Source of the DNA: an uncultured Geobacter sp.
GTDB taxonomy: Bacteria > Desulfobacterota > Desulfuromonadia > Geobacterales > Geobacteraceae
DNA length: 64,000 nucleotides
Reading direction: 5' to 3'
Assembly: GCA_903915655.1 (NCBI GenBank)
Contig: CAIWTU010000051.1
Location: forward strand, 62,001 to 126,000
Shown here: piece by piece, positions 50,071 to 58,625 of the stretch
Numbering within the stretch: the stretch's first letter is position 1
How the letters are laid out: the number at the start of each line of letters is the position of its first letter
The notes under the pieces: generated by a model
What the model was told of the DNA's origin: nothing
Seen by the model: the letters and a program-made list of their open reading frames with translations, nothing else
Database searches by the model: none
Made by a program: the position numbers and the translations under genes

Positions 50071-50261
50071 CTGATCATTCACTACATTCTATTTTCTCCC
50101 CTTATCACGCTTCCGTATGAGAATACGCATTTCGGGTCTGATATTGATATGGTCCACTGTTCGACGGAGATAGTTCGAGCAACCGGCCGGTCAGTTCTGA
50201 AATTTCGTGCACGTTTAATGCGTTACAGATCTGAAAAATAAAATAATTCCCGGCGGCAATG

Positions 50262-50292
50262 AAGCCCGATAGAGAATCCTCTGCCGGGCTTT
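50262..50292 (+). terminator. Hairpin terminator upstream of the nif remnant
   Basis: AAGCCCG/CGGGCTT with an inner AGAG/CTCT pairing, then TCTCTATTA. No gene remains between the microsatellite and this hairpin, so it may be an orphan terminator or leader attenuator of the former nif transcript. Confidence 0.5.
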
Positions 50293-50340
50293 CTCTATTA
50301 ACCGAACAGGACGGCTGGCCGGTGACGTGGAAAGGAGAAA

Positions 50341-50832
50341 ATTATTGCAACATCATGCAAGGAGAAAAAGATAGAGGGGGATCCCTGTTTTGGAGGGGAT
50401 CATCACAAAAACGGCCGTATGCACCTGCCGGTTGCCCCTCGGTGCAATATCAAGTGCGGTCCCCAGAGGTTTTGCAAAATTTCGCGCTTTGTCGGCAAGG
50501 CCTCACGCTGGCCGGTGCCGAGTTGGAAGGCGGTGGTTGGAGAAAAGGTCTTTTCACACGAGTCGGGCCTGCATACCGATGGCGTCATCAAAAACCCGCT
50601 TAACTATGGAGGCTTTGATCCCGCCGAAGTAGGGCTCAGCCGTCATCTGGTGCTTGGCAAGCATTCCGGGACCAGTGGGCTTCTGGAGCGTTTTAGTCGG
50701 ATCGGGATAACAATCTCCAGGGAAGATGCTTCATCTCTGATGGAGCAGGTAAGGTCTGCAGTTCAAAGGGTAAAAAGACCGTTGAACGATAATGAACTGC
50801 GCAGGCTGCACGAATCGGTTCTCTATCATTAA
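50341..50832 (+). pseudogene. Chimeric nifB-5-prime / nifV-3-prime remnant
   Basis: The frame first reads DPCFGGDHHKNGR then MHLPVAPRCNIKC, the N-terminal radical SAM signature of the FeMo-cofactor enzyme NifB. At about 50455-50465 it switches abruptly to the C-terminal third of homocitrate synthase NifV: SRFVGKASRWPVPSWKAVVG, KVFSHESGLHTDGVIKNP, LVLGKHSG and a normal C-terminus. Radical SAM cysteines 2 and 3 and the whole NifV barrel are missing, so neither activity survives. In the NifB frame no standard start exists between the TGA at 50323 and the ATG at 50419; an extra base in the five-G run (50376-50380) would explain this if the original start was the ATG at 50355. The joint is in frame, as left by an internal deletion. 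Confidence 0.82.
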
Positions 50833-50940
50833 TTGTTCCCCGCAGAGTCTCAGGGGGGATTTGCAGATTGGGGGGGTGCGTTTGATCCGGTTTTGTTTCT
50901 GAATAATATTTAGCGTCAGCTGCATAAATAATGTGCAATA

Positions 50941-50979
50941 AATGGGGCCCAGGATTTGACTGGGCCCCATTTTCATTTT
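50941..50979. terminator. Strong hairpin terminator after the nif remnant
   Basis: AATGGGGCCCAG pairs perfectly with CTGGGCCCCATT around a 7-base loop, followed by TTCATTTT. It isolates the remnant from the sigma-54 promoter downstream. Confidence 0.9.
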
Positions 50980-51040
50980 GTTTTTGACTACCCTTACTGT
51001 AACAGATTGAAAACATTATGAAATTTGTTTTGTAAAACGC

Positions 51041-51056
51041 TGGCACAACTTATGCT
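51041..51056 (+). promoter_or_regulatory. Sigma-54 (-24/-12) promoter for the porin-like/glnK/amtB genes
   Basis: TGGCAC, then a 5-base spacer, then ATGCT: GG at -24 and GC at -12 are exactly 10 bases apart as RpoN requires. Only the first T of the -12 TTGC is replaced. Predicted start near 51067. The downstream nitrogen genes are classic RpoN targets, and rpoN itself is in the window at 11805. Confidence 0.82.
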
Positions 51057-51207
51057 AAGAGAGTAGACAGATAGCGTATCCCGTTTATCGGGGTTAGATT
51101 TTTAATGATTGAAAGGGGGGTGCCGGTTTTTGGTTGGATAGGATGATGGAACCATATTTACTTCGGTTGATGTCTGGTTTTAACATTAAATTACTAAGGA
51201 GTCCACA

Positions 51208-52008
51208 ATGAAAAAGATTACAAAGATTCTTATGCTGGCAATTTCGCTTCTGGTTGTAACCTCAGGGGCTGCCCTGGCAACCCCCTCAACACAGATCTGG
51301 ATCCCATCAACGGATATTCAGGCCTACAAGACGGTCCATCTCGGAATCGACAACTATTTTCGTGCCGCTTCTAATCCGAATAGTGTCACTGGCAGGGACG
51401 CAAACGTAATGGATATCGGTCTGACCGTGGGGGTACTTCCCTTTGAAAAGCTCCAGATGGAAATCGGCTTCGACTTTCTGTCAATGGCCGGGAATCCTAA
51501 CGACAATCATCCCTGGAGCGCCAATGTTAAACTCGGAACCCCTGAAGATTCCCTGTTCAAGTTTTCTCCTGCCATCGCCGTCGGTATGTATAACATCGGG
51601 CCGTCACAATTGGATGATAACGCGCCATTAGTAGTGTCGGGACAGAATATTGTCTACGGGCTTGTTGCCAGGACCCTCCCGGCCATCGGCGCAGTTCCAT
51701 CTCTGGGAAGACTTTCCGCAGGTTACTATCGCGGTGGAGCACGGGCCTTGTGCGATCCGAATGGAGGAACTAACGCCAACAATGGAGTCCTCCTCTCCTG
51801 GGACAGGACCATGAGCGAGATTTCAGACAAACTCTGGCTGGCGGTCGACTACATGGGTGGTAACAACGTCGATGGTGCGGTAAGCTTCGGCGCCTCCTGG
51901 GCGTTCTCAAAAAATGTATCGGTCATCTTTGGCTATGGCATATACAAGGAAATTGCACTCGCTGGAAAAAATACATTTACCACACAGCTGGACATCAATT
52001 TCCCCTGA
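51208..52008 (+). CDS. Putative outer-membrane beta-barrel protein in the ammonium locus
   Basis: A 266-residue exported protein: signal peptide about 1-25 (LAISLLVVTSGAALA), then amphipathic alternating segments (VMDIGLTVGVLPFEKLQMEIG, split), KLWLAVDYMGG, AVSFGASWAFSKNVSVIFGYG and a final strand ending in TTQLDINFP. The aromatic-rich, strand-like character suggests a beta-barrel. I do not recognise a named family. It is first in the sigma-54-controlled unit and lies 79 bp before glnK, so a role in nitrogen-limited growth, such as an outer-membrane channel or sensor, is an inference from position. Confidence 0.72.
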   Translation: MKKITKILMLAISLLVVTSGAALATPSTQIWIPSTDIQAYKTVHLGIDNYFRAASNPNSVTGRDANVMDIGLTVGVLPFEKLQMEIGFDFLSMAGNPNDNHPWSANVKLGTPEDSLFKFSPAIAVGMYNIGPSQLDDNAPLVVSGQNIVYGLVARTLPAIGAVPSLGRLSAGYYRGGARALCDPNGGTNANNGVLLSWDRTMSEISDKLWLAVDYMGGNNVDGAVSFGASWAFSKNVSVIFGYGIYKEIALAGKNTFTTQLDINFP

Positions 52009-52084
52009 TAGTTAAAGCGCCAGCTGTAGCAGTCTGTTCAAAGGAAATATAAATCAAAGGCGATCAGAGAGAAAATGGAGGTAA

Positions 52085-52426
<342 letters not shown>

Positions 52427-52471
52427 AAATTTACTTTAACGGACAGATATATATAAACAGTGGAGGTATTT

Positions 52472-53830
52472 ATGAAAATCAAAGGTTTGTTGACAACTCT
52501 TTTGGCTGGAACGGCAGCCGTTCTGATGCCGCTTGTGGCGCTTGCAGGAGAAGTGGCAAAGGTCGCAGCACCCCCTGCCAACCCGGCAGCGATACTCAAT
52601 ACCGGTGATACCGCATGGATGCTCATTTCTTCGGCGATGGTACTCCTCATGACCCCAGGTCTGGCCTTCTTCTACGGTGGTATGGTTCGCTCGAAGAACG
52701 TACTTTCGACCATTATGCATTCGTTTGTGGTGATGGGAATTGTGGGAATCCAGTTTGTGGTTATAGGCTATAGTCTCTCTTTCGGACCAGGCAATGATTT
52801 CATTGGCGGTCTTGGGAAGGTGATGCTGAACGGGATAACCCCTGAAACCCTGTTCCAGTATATTCCCACCTCAGCCAATGCGATTCCGGAGTATGTTTTT
52901 GTAATGTTCCAGATGATGTTCGCGATAATCACCATCGGTCTGGTTTCCGGAGCGATTGCCGAGCGGATGAAGTTTTCAGCATGGTGTCTCTTCGCTATTC
53001 TCTGGACAACCCTGGTATACGATCCGATCGCGCACTGGGTATGGGGCGGTGGCTGGCTTATGCAGATGGAAAAGTATGCTGGGCTCCCTAACGCCTTGGA
53101 TTTTGCCGGCGGAACAGTTGTCCACCTTTCTTCCGGTATCTCTGCCCTGGCGCTGATCCTTTTCCTTGGCAAGCGTCACGGCTTTCCCCATGAGCGGATG
53201 GCACCCCATTCCTTGCCCCTTACTCTGCTTGGTGTAGGTCTACTCTGGTTTGGCTGGTACGGTTTCAATGCCGGAAGCGCAGTTGCCTCGAATGGTCTTG
53301 CCGCTCTCGCCTTCACAAATACCACGGTAGCACCCGCTGCCGCCGGTCTTTCCTGGATGTTTGCCGAGTGGATTCATTCCGGCAAGCCAAGCGCCCTAGG
53401 TTTCGGTTCCGGCGTTGTCGCGGGGTTGGTTGGTATTACTCCTGCTGCAGGTTTTGTGACCCCGGGGTGGGGCATCGTCATCGGTCTGGCTGTCGGAGTT
53501 GTCTGTTATGGAGCAGTTCTAGTCAAGGCCAAGCTGAAATATGACGATTCCCTTGATGCATTCGGCGTTCACGGGGTCGGAGGAACTTTCGGCGCAATCG
53601 CTACCGGTGTCTTTGCCACGGTAGGCGCTACCGGCCTGATTATGGGTAATGTCAAGCAACTCCTCACCCAGTTGCTGGCGGTGGGCGCTTCGGCTGCTTA
53701 CGCCTTTATCGTGACCTGTATCCTCGCTTTCATCATCGATAAGACCATCGGCCTCAGGGTTGAAAAAGAAGACGAGATTGTCGGTCTTGACCAGACTCAG
53801 CACTCCGAATCGGGATATAATCTGTTCTGA
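52472..53830 (+). CDS. amtB: Ammonium transporter AmtB
   Basis: A 452-residue ammonium channel with an N-terminal signal-like helix (about 1-23) and 11 membrane helices. AWMLISSAMVLLMTPGLAFFYGGMVR (split) and the pore histidines in GGTVVHLSSG and FGVHGVGGT are present. The ATG at 52472 sits after TGGAGG; an in-frame GTG 12 bases earlier overlaps that ribosome site and is rejected. It is regulated by GlnK from the same transcript. A hairpin follows 55 bp downstream. Confidence 0.97.
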   Translation: MKIKGLLTTLLAGTAAVLMPLVALAGEVAKVAAPPANPAAILNTGDTAWMLISSAMVLLMTPGLAFFYGGMVRSKNVLSTIMHSFVVMGIVGIQFVVIGYSLSFGPGNDFIGGLGKVMLNGITPETLFQYIPTSANAIPEYVFVMFQMMFAIITIGLVSGAIAERMKFSAWCLFAILWTTLVYDPIAHWVWGGGWLMQMEKYAGLPNALDFAGGTVVHLSSGISALALILFLGKRHGFPHERMAPHSLPLTLLGVGLLWFGWYGFNAGSAVASNGLAALAFTNTTVAPAAAGLSWMFAEWIHSGKPSALGFGSGVVAGLVGITPAAGFVTPGWGIVIGLAVGVVCYGAVLVKAKLKYDDSLDAFGVHGVGGTFGAIATGVFATVGATGLIMGNVKQLLTQLLAVGASAAYAFIVTCILAFIIDKTIGLRVEKEDEIVGLDQTQHSESGYNLF

Positions 53831-53885
53831 TCAATATCGCGGCATAAGGTCTTCAATAATTGGAAAGACTGGAACTGTTCTGTCC

Positions 53886-53914
53886 AGAAAGCCGCCTGTT
53901 TCAGGCGGCTTTCT
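53886..53914 (+). terminator. Terminator after amtB
   Basis: AGAAAGCCGCCTG pairs with CAGGCGGCTTTCT around a TTT loop, a 13-bp perfect stem. The T-run is brief (TTTCT), but stem stability and position make termination likely. Confidence 0.8.
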
Positions 53915-53940
53915 CAGTCTGTAACTGTGAAAAACGCCGC

Positions 53941-54156
53941 CTTGGCCCCGGAATTCCTGATGCTGTTATGGAAAGGATTTACGAACCATTTTTCAGCACC
54001 AAGCAGCCTGGAGAGGGTACCGGCCTCGGCCTCTTTATTACCATCAAAATTATGGAGGCGCTGGGTGGGCGTATGGAAGTTGAAAGTATCGAAGGAGAAG
54101 GCACCTCTTTTACCCTGCTGTTGCCGATAAAACCTGCTGAGCCGCTCGAAATATAA
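53941..54156 (+). pseudogene. C-terminal stub of a histidine kinase
   Basis: The frame encodes only the last 70 or so residues of a histidine kinase ATPase domain: GPGIPDAVMERIYEPFFSTK, then [20 protein letters not shown] and a normal end. HisKA, N box and sensor are missing, and the amtB terminator lies immediately upstream. It is a remnant, probably of a kinase gene once downstream of amtB. Confidence 0.8.
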
Positions 54157-54195
54157 CCGTCCGGAATTTAAGAAGGATGTAATATCCCCGCAAGG

Positions 54196-54224
54196 TTGCC
54201 AGCGGATCTTCTTTTTGTTACTAT
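54196..54224 (+). promoter_or_regulatory. Sigma-70 promoter for suhB
   Basis: TTGCCA, a 17-bp spacer and TACTAT. Predicted start near 54231, about 75 bases before the suhB ATG. Confidence 0.5.
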
Positions 54225-54306
54225 TAACAAGGATGTCGGATTTTAATTGTGCTGCAATCGGCTACCTTCCTCAGTTTTGGGCGGCGGCTGCGGTAAAAGG
54301 CCTTTT

Positions 54307-55122
54307 ATGAATAATGATTTTGATCTGTACAACTGTCTTGATATTGCGATAAGCGCGGCCAAGGCTGCCGGATCTATACAGCGTGACAGGCTCTGCTCTG
54401 AACTTGCAATTGAATTCAAGGGGGATAAAAATCTCGTTACCGAAGTGGATCGGATATGTGAAGAATTGATTGTCGCTGCTGTTCGCCGGGAATATCCGCA
54501 ATGCGACATACTTGCTGAGGAAAAATCGTATACCTCTTTTTCATCACCCTTAAAGTGGATTATAGACCCGCTGGACGGGACCACCAACTATGCCCATGGT
54601 TTCCCCTGGTTTTGCGTCTCCATTGCCCTTGAGATCGAGGGAGACGTCAAGTTGGGTGTTATCTACCATCCGATGATGAATGAGCTTTTTACCGCAGTAA
54701 AGGGAGAAGGTTCTTTCCTGAACGGAAGGGGGTTGCATGTCTCCAGCCGTCATCCACTCGGAAGTTCTCTTCTGGCCACCGGATTTCCATATGACAAAAC
54801 CCGAGACAACGAAAACAATTTTGCCAATTTTGTAAATTTTCAGCTCTTGGCACGGGCCGTTCGCCGGGCCGGTGCGGCTGCCCTCGACCTGGCGTACGTC
54901 GCGGCGGGCAGACTGGACGGCTACTGGGAGTGCAAAATCAAGCCGTGGGACATAGCGGCGGGGAAATTACTGGTGGCGGAAGCAGGGGGAAGGGTTACCG
55001 GTTATTCGGGAGAACCCACTTCCCTTTATGACCACCGGATCTTGGCCAGCAATGGTCTTATCCATGAAGAGATGGTGGAGTTGCTCTCGCCACCCGGCCT
55101 TCAGAGAGCTCCACTGTTTTGA
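54307..55122 (+). CDS. suhB: Inositol-1-monophosphatase family protein
   Basis: A 271-residue Mg-dependent phosphatase. The metal motif IIDPLDGTTNYAHG (about 83-96), LAEEKSY (first metal Glu) and the C-terminal CKIKPWDIAAGKLLVAEAGG are intact. Substrates in the family include inositol phosphates, and SuhB also binds RNA polymerase/NusA during rRNA transcription in enterics. The ATG at 54307 follows a weak ribosome site. The last 65 bp overlap the end of the convergent radical SAM gene. Confidence 0.92.
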   Translation: MNNDFDLYNCLDIAISAAKAAGSIQRDRLCSELAIEFKGDKNLVTEVDRICEELIVAAVRREYPQCDILAEEKSYTSFSSPLKWIIDPLDGTTNYAHGFPWFCVSIALEIEGDVKLGVIYHPMMNELFTAVKGEGSFLNGRGLHVSSRHPLGSSLLATGFPYDKTRDNENNFANFVNFQLLARAVRRAGAAALDLAYVAAGRLDGYWECKIKPWDIAAGKLLVAEAGGRVTGYSGEPTSLYDHRILASNGLIHEEMVELLSPPGLQRAPLF

Positions 55123-56824
55123 CACGTAGCCCCAGACCGGGACCGGAGATATATACGAAGAGAATTTCTGCCTCCCCTTTTCCCCATGGAGAGGAGCTGT
55201 AGTCGTTTTTGAACTGCTGCAGGTAAGTTCTAGTTTTACAACCTTTTTTGATGTCAAGGGTCTTGACGATATCGGTTGTTTCGCCCCTTCCCTTTGTCGC
55301 TTGAGGGCTTTCCCTGTCCGGTCCCCAAAATATGGCGAGCGCTCCCGAAGCGGGATATTCGCTCAGGCAGAAGTCATAGAAAAGGACATCCGTAATCGAT
55401 TCCTCTGCCTCCCCCTCAAAATAACTGGTTATAAATTGCCGGAAAAAGCCGAACAGTCCAGGTTGTGACAGGTCGCCGGATATCTTGTTAATTTGTGTGA
55501 AGTGAGCCAGTGCATCGAAAAAGTACGCCAGCTCGACCCGTTCTGCGACGGCTTGCATGGTTGTGCGGAATTTACCGCTGTTGTAGAAGAGGTCAAGCAG
55601 TCTGGAGATCTTTTCAACGCGGGTTATTTCGCGGTAGGAGAGCCATGGGGTTTTGAGGATCTTGTATGGCGGGTAATCGGAAAATTGATATCCTTCCTCC
55701 AGCGCTATCGACTCCATTGGCGAGCCCTTCAGAACCTTGAGTGGTTCCACCTGTATATGCTGGGGGAGTACGGCAAAAAGGCGCTGGAGAGAGTGAAGAA
55801 AGCCGGTAAAATCCTCGTGGGGCAGCCCGGCCACCAGGTCCAAATGGATGACTATTCCGGTTCTTTCCCGCAAAAATTCCACGTTGGCAAACAGTTTTAC
55901 AAGGTTTGTTTCTCTCCCCACCCTGACCAGGGTCTCTCCTTCTCCAGACTGTACCCCGATCTCGAAACGAAAAAGTCCGGGGGGGACCTTTTGCAGCAGG
56001 GTGATATTTTCACTGGTCAGCAGGTCGGCGGCAATTTCAAAATGAAAACGGCTGTTACGGTTCTGCTGCAGGATAAAGCCCCATATTTCGTTTGCCCGTT
56101 TAGCATCGTAATTGAAGGTCCGGTCGACCAGCTTTACGGTTAACGCATTATTTTCCATGAGGTATGAGAGGTCCCGCACTATTCGCTCCATGGAGAACGA
56201 ACGTACCCCAGTTTCTATCGAAGAGATGCAGAAGGCGCAGGAAAAGGGGCATCCCCTGGATGTTTCGAGGTAGATCAGAGGTTTTTCCATCTTCACGAGC
56301 CCGGCGCTGAAGGGGGAGGGAATGTCGTCAAGAGCGGCGATAGAACCGGCGTCAGAAGTTACGATGATATCGTCCCCGCTGCGGAAGGCGATCCCGGAAG
56401 AGAAGGTGCGCAGGGGGGCTTTGTCCATGCCGGACTGTTGCAGCTTCTCGACAAGTTTGCGAAAAGTCTCTTCCCCCTCTCCCATAATAATGCAATCGAT
56501 CGCGCGGTTTTTCTGGAGAACTTCAGCAGAATTGAAGGAGACTTCCGGCCCCCCCAAAAGCAGAAAAGTCTCCGGGCAGACCTTTTTCAGATCCGATGCC
56601 AGCCTCAGCGTCTGGTTAATGTTCCAGATGTAGCAGGAAAAGGCCACGATATCGGCTGCTTCGGAGACAATCCTGCTTAAAGAGAGATCGTGCTGCTCGT
56701 TAATGGTAAGCTCGAGAATAGTGATATCTACCCCAGGGATCCCTTCGCATGCGACGGCCAGGCAGGGCAACGCCAGGGAGGAATGGGCGTACTTGGCATG
56801 CAGTGTTGTCAGAAGCAGTTTCAT
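55058..56824 (-). CDS. B12-binding radical SAM protein (DUF4080-type)
   Basis: From the ATG at 56824 the protein is 588 residues, starting MKLLLTTLHAKYAHSSLALP as family members do. The cobalamin-binding-like domain (about 1-140) has IVAFSCYIWN and FLLLGGPEVSF. The radical SAM barrel (about 180-400) has the cluster motif RGCPFSCAFC near 190. A DUF4080-like C-terminal domain (about 400-500) follows, then a variable tail. The frame opens 58 codons earlier without support. Substrate unknown. It overlaps the convergent suhB by 65 bp, so its C-terminus is encoded opposite the end of SuhB. Confidence 0.88.
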   Translation of the reverse strand: MKLLLTTLHAKYAHSSLALPCLAVACEGIPGVDITILELTINEQHDLSLSRIVSEAADIVAFSCYIWNINQTLRLASDLKKVCPETFLLLGGPEVSFNSAEVLQKNRAIDCIIMGEGEETFRKLVEKLQQSGMDKAPLRTFSSGIAFRSGDDIIVTSDAGSIAALDDIPSPFSAGLVKMEKPLIYLETSRGCPFSCAFCISSIETGVRSFSMERIVRDLSYLMENNALTVKLVDRTFNYDAKRANEIWGFILQQNRNSRFHFEIAADLLTSENITLLQKVPPGLFRFEIGVQSGEGETLVRVGRETNLVKLFANVEFLRERTGIVIHLDLVAGLPHEDFTGFLHSLQRLFAVLPQHIQVEPLKVLKGSPMESIALEEGYQFSDYPPYKILKTPWLSYREITRVEKISRLLDLFYNSGKFRTTMQAVAERVELAYFFDALAHFTQINKISGDLSQPGLFGFFRQFITSYFEGEAEESITDVLFYDFCLSEYPASGALAIFWGPDRESPQATKGRGETTDIVKTLDIKKGCKTRTYLQQFKNDYSSSPWGKGEAEILFVYISGPGLGLRVKTVELSEGRVARATPPSLHG

Positions 56825-57210
56825 GGGATTATTGTAGCGGATACTCTTTTTCATTGCCAGAGAAAGATGCCAAGGAGCAATTTTCAACCTGGCCCGGCCA
56901 TTCTTTCTGCCTACTTGTGCGGCGTACCGATGTCCGCCTCGGAGCAACCCCTTGATTCCCTTGCCGGTAGCAAAAATTCCCGCTTTCCGAATCGGCAACC
57001 GATAGCTTCTGATCCAGAGTTTCCGGATGGAAGCCAGGTAATATAAATGTTTGTCTGTTTTCCATGGACACTCTTAACTCTGCGAGTTATAAGTATCAAG
57101 TTTGATATTCTATTCAAAATCAAGAAAACAAATCCAGAATTTATTACTTTGAGGCTCTTGCAAAAAGATTGTCATCCCCTAGCCTCTTTCAAAAGGATAT
57201 TAACAGAATA
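56825..57210. other. Divergent intergenic region between two radical SAM genes
   Basis: A 386-bp stretch with no supported gene; the open frames are short and unlike known proteins. A small hairpin TAACTC-TGC-GAGTTA lies near 57075-57090, and the sequence turns AT-rich from about 57090 to 57210, as expected of a promoter region for the plus-strand gene. Confidence 0.5.
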
Positions 57211-58545
57211 ATGAAACGAAGAAAAATGCCTAAACTGGTGTATGCCGACGCAAAGGGAAACATTTACGATCACCCGGAACTTTTCATGGCCGGGATGAAC
57301 GGTACTGAAGCGGTAGTGCCGGAAGATGTAGAACTGATTCCCTTGCCGCCTGACAGCAGGCTTTTTACCATTCCGGATACTCCGCCGCTTGCCTGGGATT
57401 GCAGGCTGCGCAGCTTTACCCCGGTTGCCTTCACCCGTGGCGGAGGGCGACAGGTAAAGGTACAGGCGGTTTCGGCATTCATGGCGCCCGGTTATGTCCG
57501 GACCCTGCTGCCGGCCTGTGACTACAGCCGTAAAAAGGTGCACCTTCCCCTCTGGTCCTACACCGCCGTCGGCTGGGATGAGGAAGAGGAGCGTTTTGTC
57601 GTGGCTGCAAACCGTGTGGATACCAACGAAAACTGGAACCCGACCAACTACGATGACCGCCTGCTTGATCCGTTGGTCCGCAAGCTGCTGCGGGAGATGC
57701 CCGATAACCGCCTTCTGGAGCAACTCGCCCGATGTGCCCTCGATTACCACTGTTTCGCTGCCAAAAACCTCTTTTACCGTCGATGGGAGGCGCCGTTGCC
57801 GACCTCACCGGTCTGCAATTCCCGCTGTCTTGGCTGCATCAGCCTGCAGCCTTCGGAATGTTGTCCGGCAAATCACGAGCGGATACTGTTCGTCCCGACC
57901 CCCGAGGAGATTGTCGAACTGGCGCTGCCGCACCTGCTGCATGCGCCGGAACCGATCGTCTCCTACGGTCAGGGATGCGAGGGGGACCCGATCCTCCAGG
58001 CGGATACAATTGCCGAAGCCACAAGGAAACTGCGCAAGGCTACCTCTGTCGGCACTGTCAATTTCAACAGCAACGGTTCCCTTCCAGACAAGGTCAGGAT
58101 GCTCTGCGATACGGGTATCGATTCCATGCGCTTCTCTCTGAATTCGGTACGGGAGGAATTCTATAACCGTTACTACCGACCGGTAGGATACAGCTTTGCC
58201 GACGTGAAGGAATCGGTGGGGGTAGCGAGGGAAAAGGGGCTGTTCACCATGATAAACTATCTGGTCTCCCCTGGTCTTAACGATCATCCGGATGAAGTGG
58301 CAGCCCTGCTCGAGTTTATTGCCGCTACCGGGGTTGACATGATCCAGATGCGCAACCTGTCGATCGATCCCGATTATTATAATGAGCAACTTCGGGTCAA
58401 GGGGAAAGGGATCGGCATGTACCGGATGATGGAAGTGGTGAAGAAGGCCTTTCCCCGGATTCAGTACGGCTATTTCAACCGTACCAGGGAGAATTTTTAT
58501 CCCGAGGGGTTGGAAACTGCCTGGCCGATCAAGATGACGCCTTGA
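57211..58545 (+). CDS. Radical SAM protein with long N-terminal domain
   Basis: A protein of 444 residues from the ATG at 57211; TTG at 57169 and ATG at 57226 (MPKLVYADAKG) are other in-frame starts. The first 195 residues form a domain I do not recognise, with DHPELFMAGMNG and an aromatic-rich section. The radical SAM motif is CNSRCLGC (Cys202, Cys206, Cys209), followed by extra cysteines in ECCPANHERI, then YGQGCEGDPIL and LRFSLNSVREEFYNRYYRP-type barrel motifs (MRFSLNSVR). Substrate unknown; the extra cysteines may bind a second cluster. Confidence 0.87.
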   Translation: MKRRKMPKLVYADAKGNIYDHPELFMAGMNGTEAVVPEDVELIPLPPDSRLFTIPDTPPLAWDCRLRSFTPVAFTRGGGRQVKVQAVSAFMAPGYVRTLLPACDYSRKKVHLPLWSYTAVGWDEEEERFVVAANRVDTNENWNPTNYDDRLLDPLVRKLLREMPDNRLLEQLARCALDYHCFAAKNLFYRRWEAPLPTSPVCNSRCLGCISLQPSECCPANHERILFVPTPEEIVELALPHLLHAPEPIVSYGQGCEGDPILQADTIAEATRKLRKATSVGTVNFNSNGSLPDKVRMLCDTGIDSMRFSLNSVREEFYNRYYRPVGYSFADVKESVGVAREKGLFTMINYLVSPGLNDHPDEVAALLEFIAATGVDMIQMRNLSIDPDYYNEQLRVKGKGIGMYRMMEVVKKAFPRIQYGYFNRTRENFYPEGLETAWPIKMTP

Positions 58546-58625
58546 TAATGCAGGCCGTTTTACCGAAAATTAAGCCATTGTAAAGTCTATAAAAACCATT
58601 TACCTGAACGAAAGGAGTTGAAAGG

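Larger units (their letters stand above)
50833..51207 (+). other. Gene-free region: terminator, sigma-54 promoter and leader
   Basis: A 375-bp stretch holding the terminator at 50941-50979, the -24/-12 promoter at 51041-51056 and a leader of about 140 bases ending in the ribosome site AAGGAG before 51208. No clear NtrC or NifA enhancer site was found by eye. Confidence 0.7.

Noticed and set aside
49954-50241. Open frame across the CTTGT repeat, encoding repeated LSCLV
   Set aside because: The peptide is simply the translated microsatellite; its start is a poor GTG and it has no conserved part.
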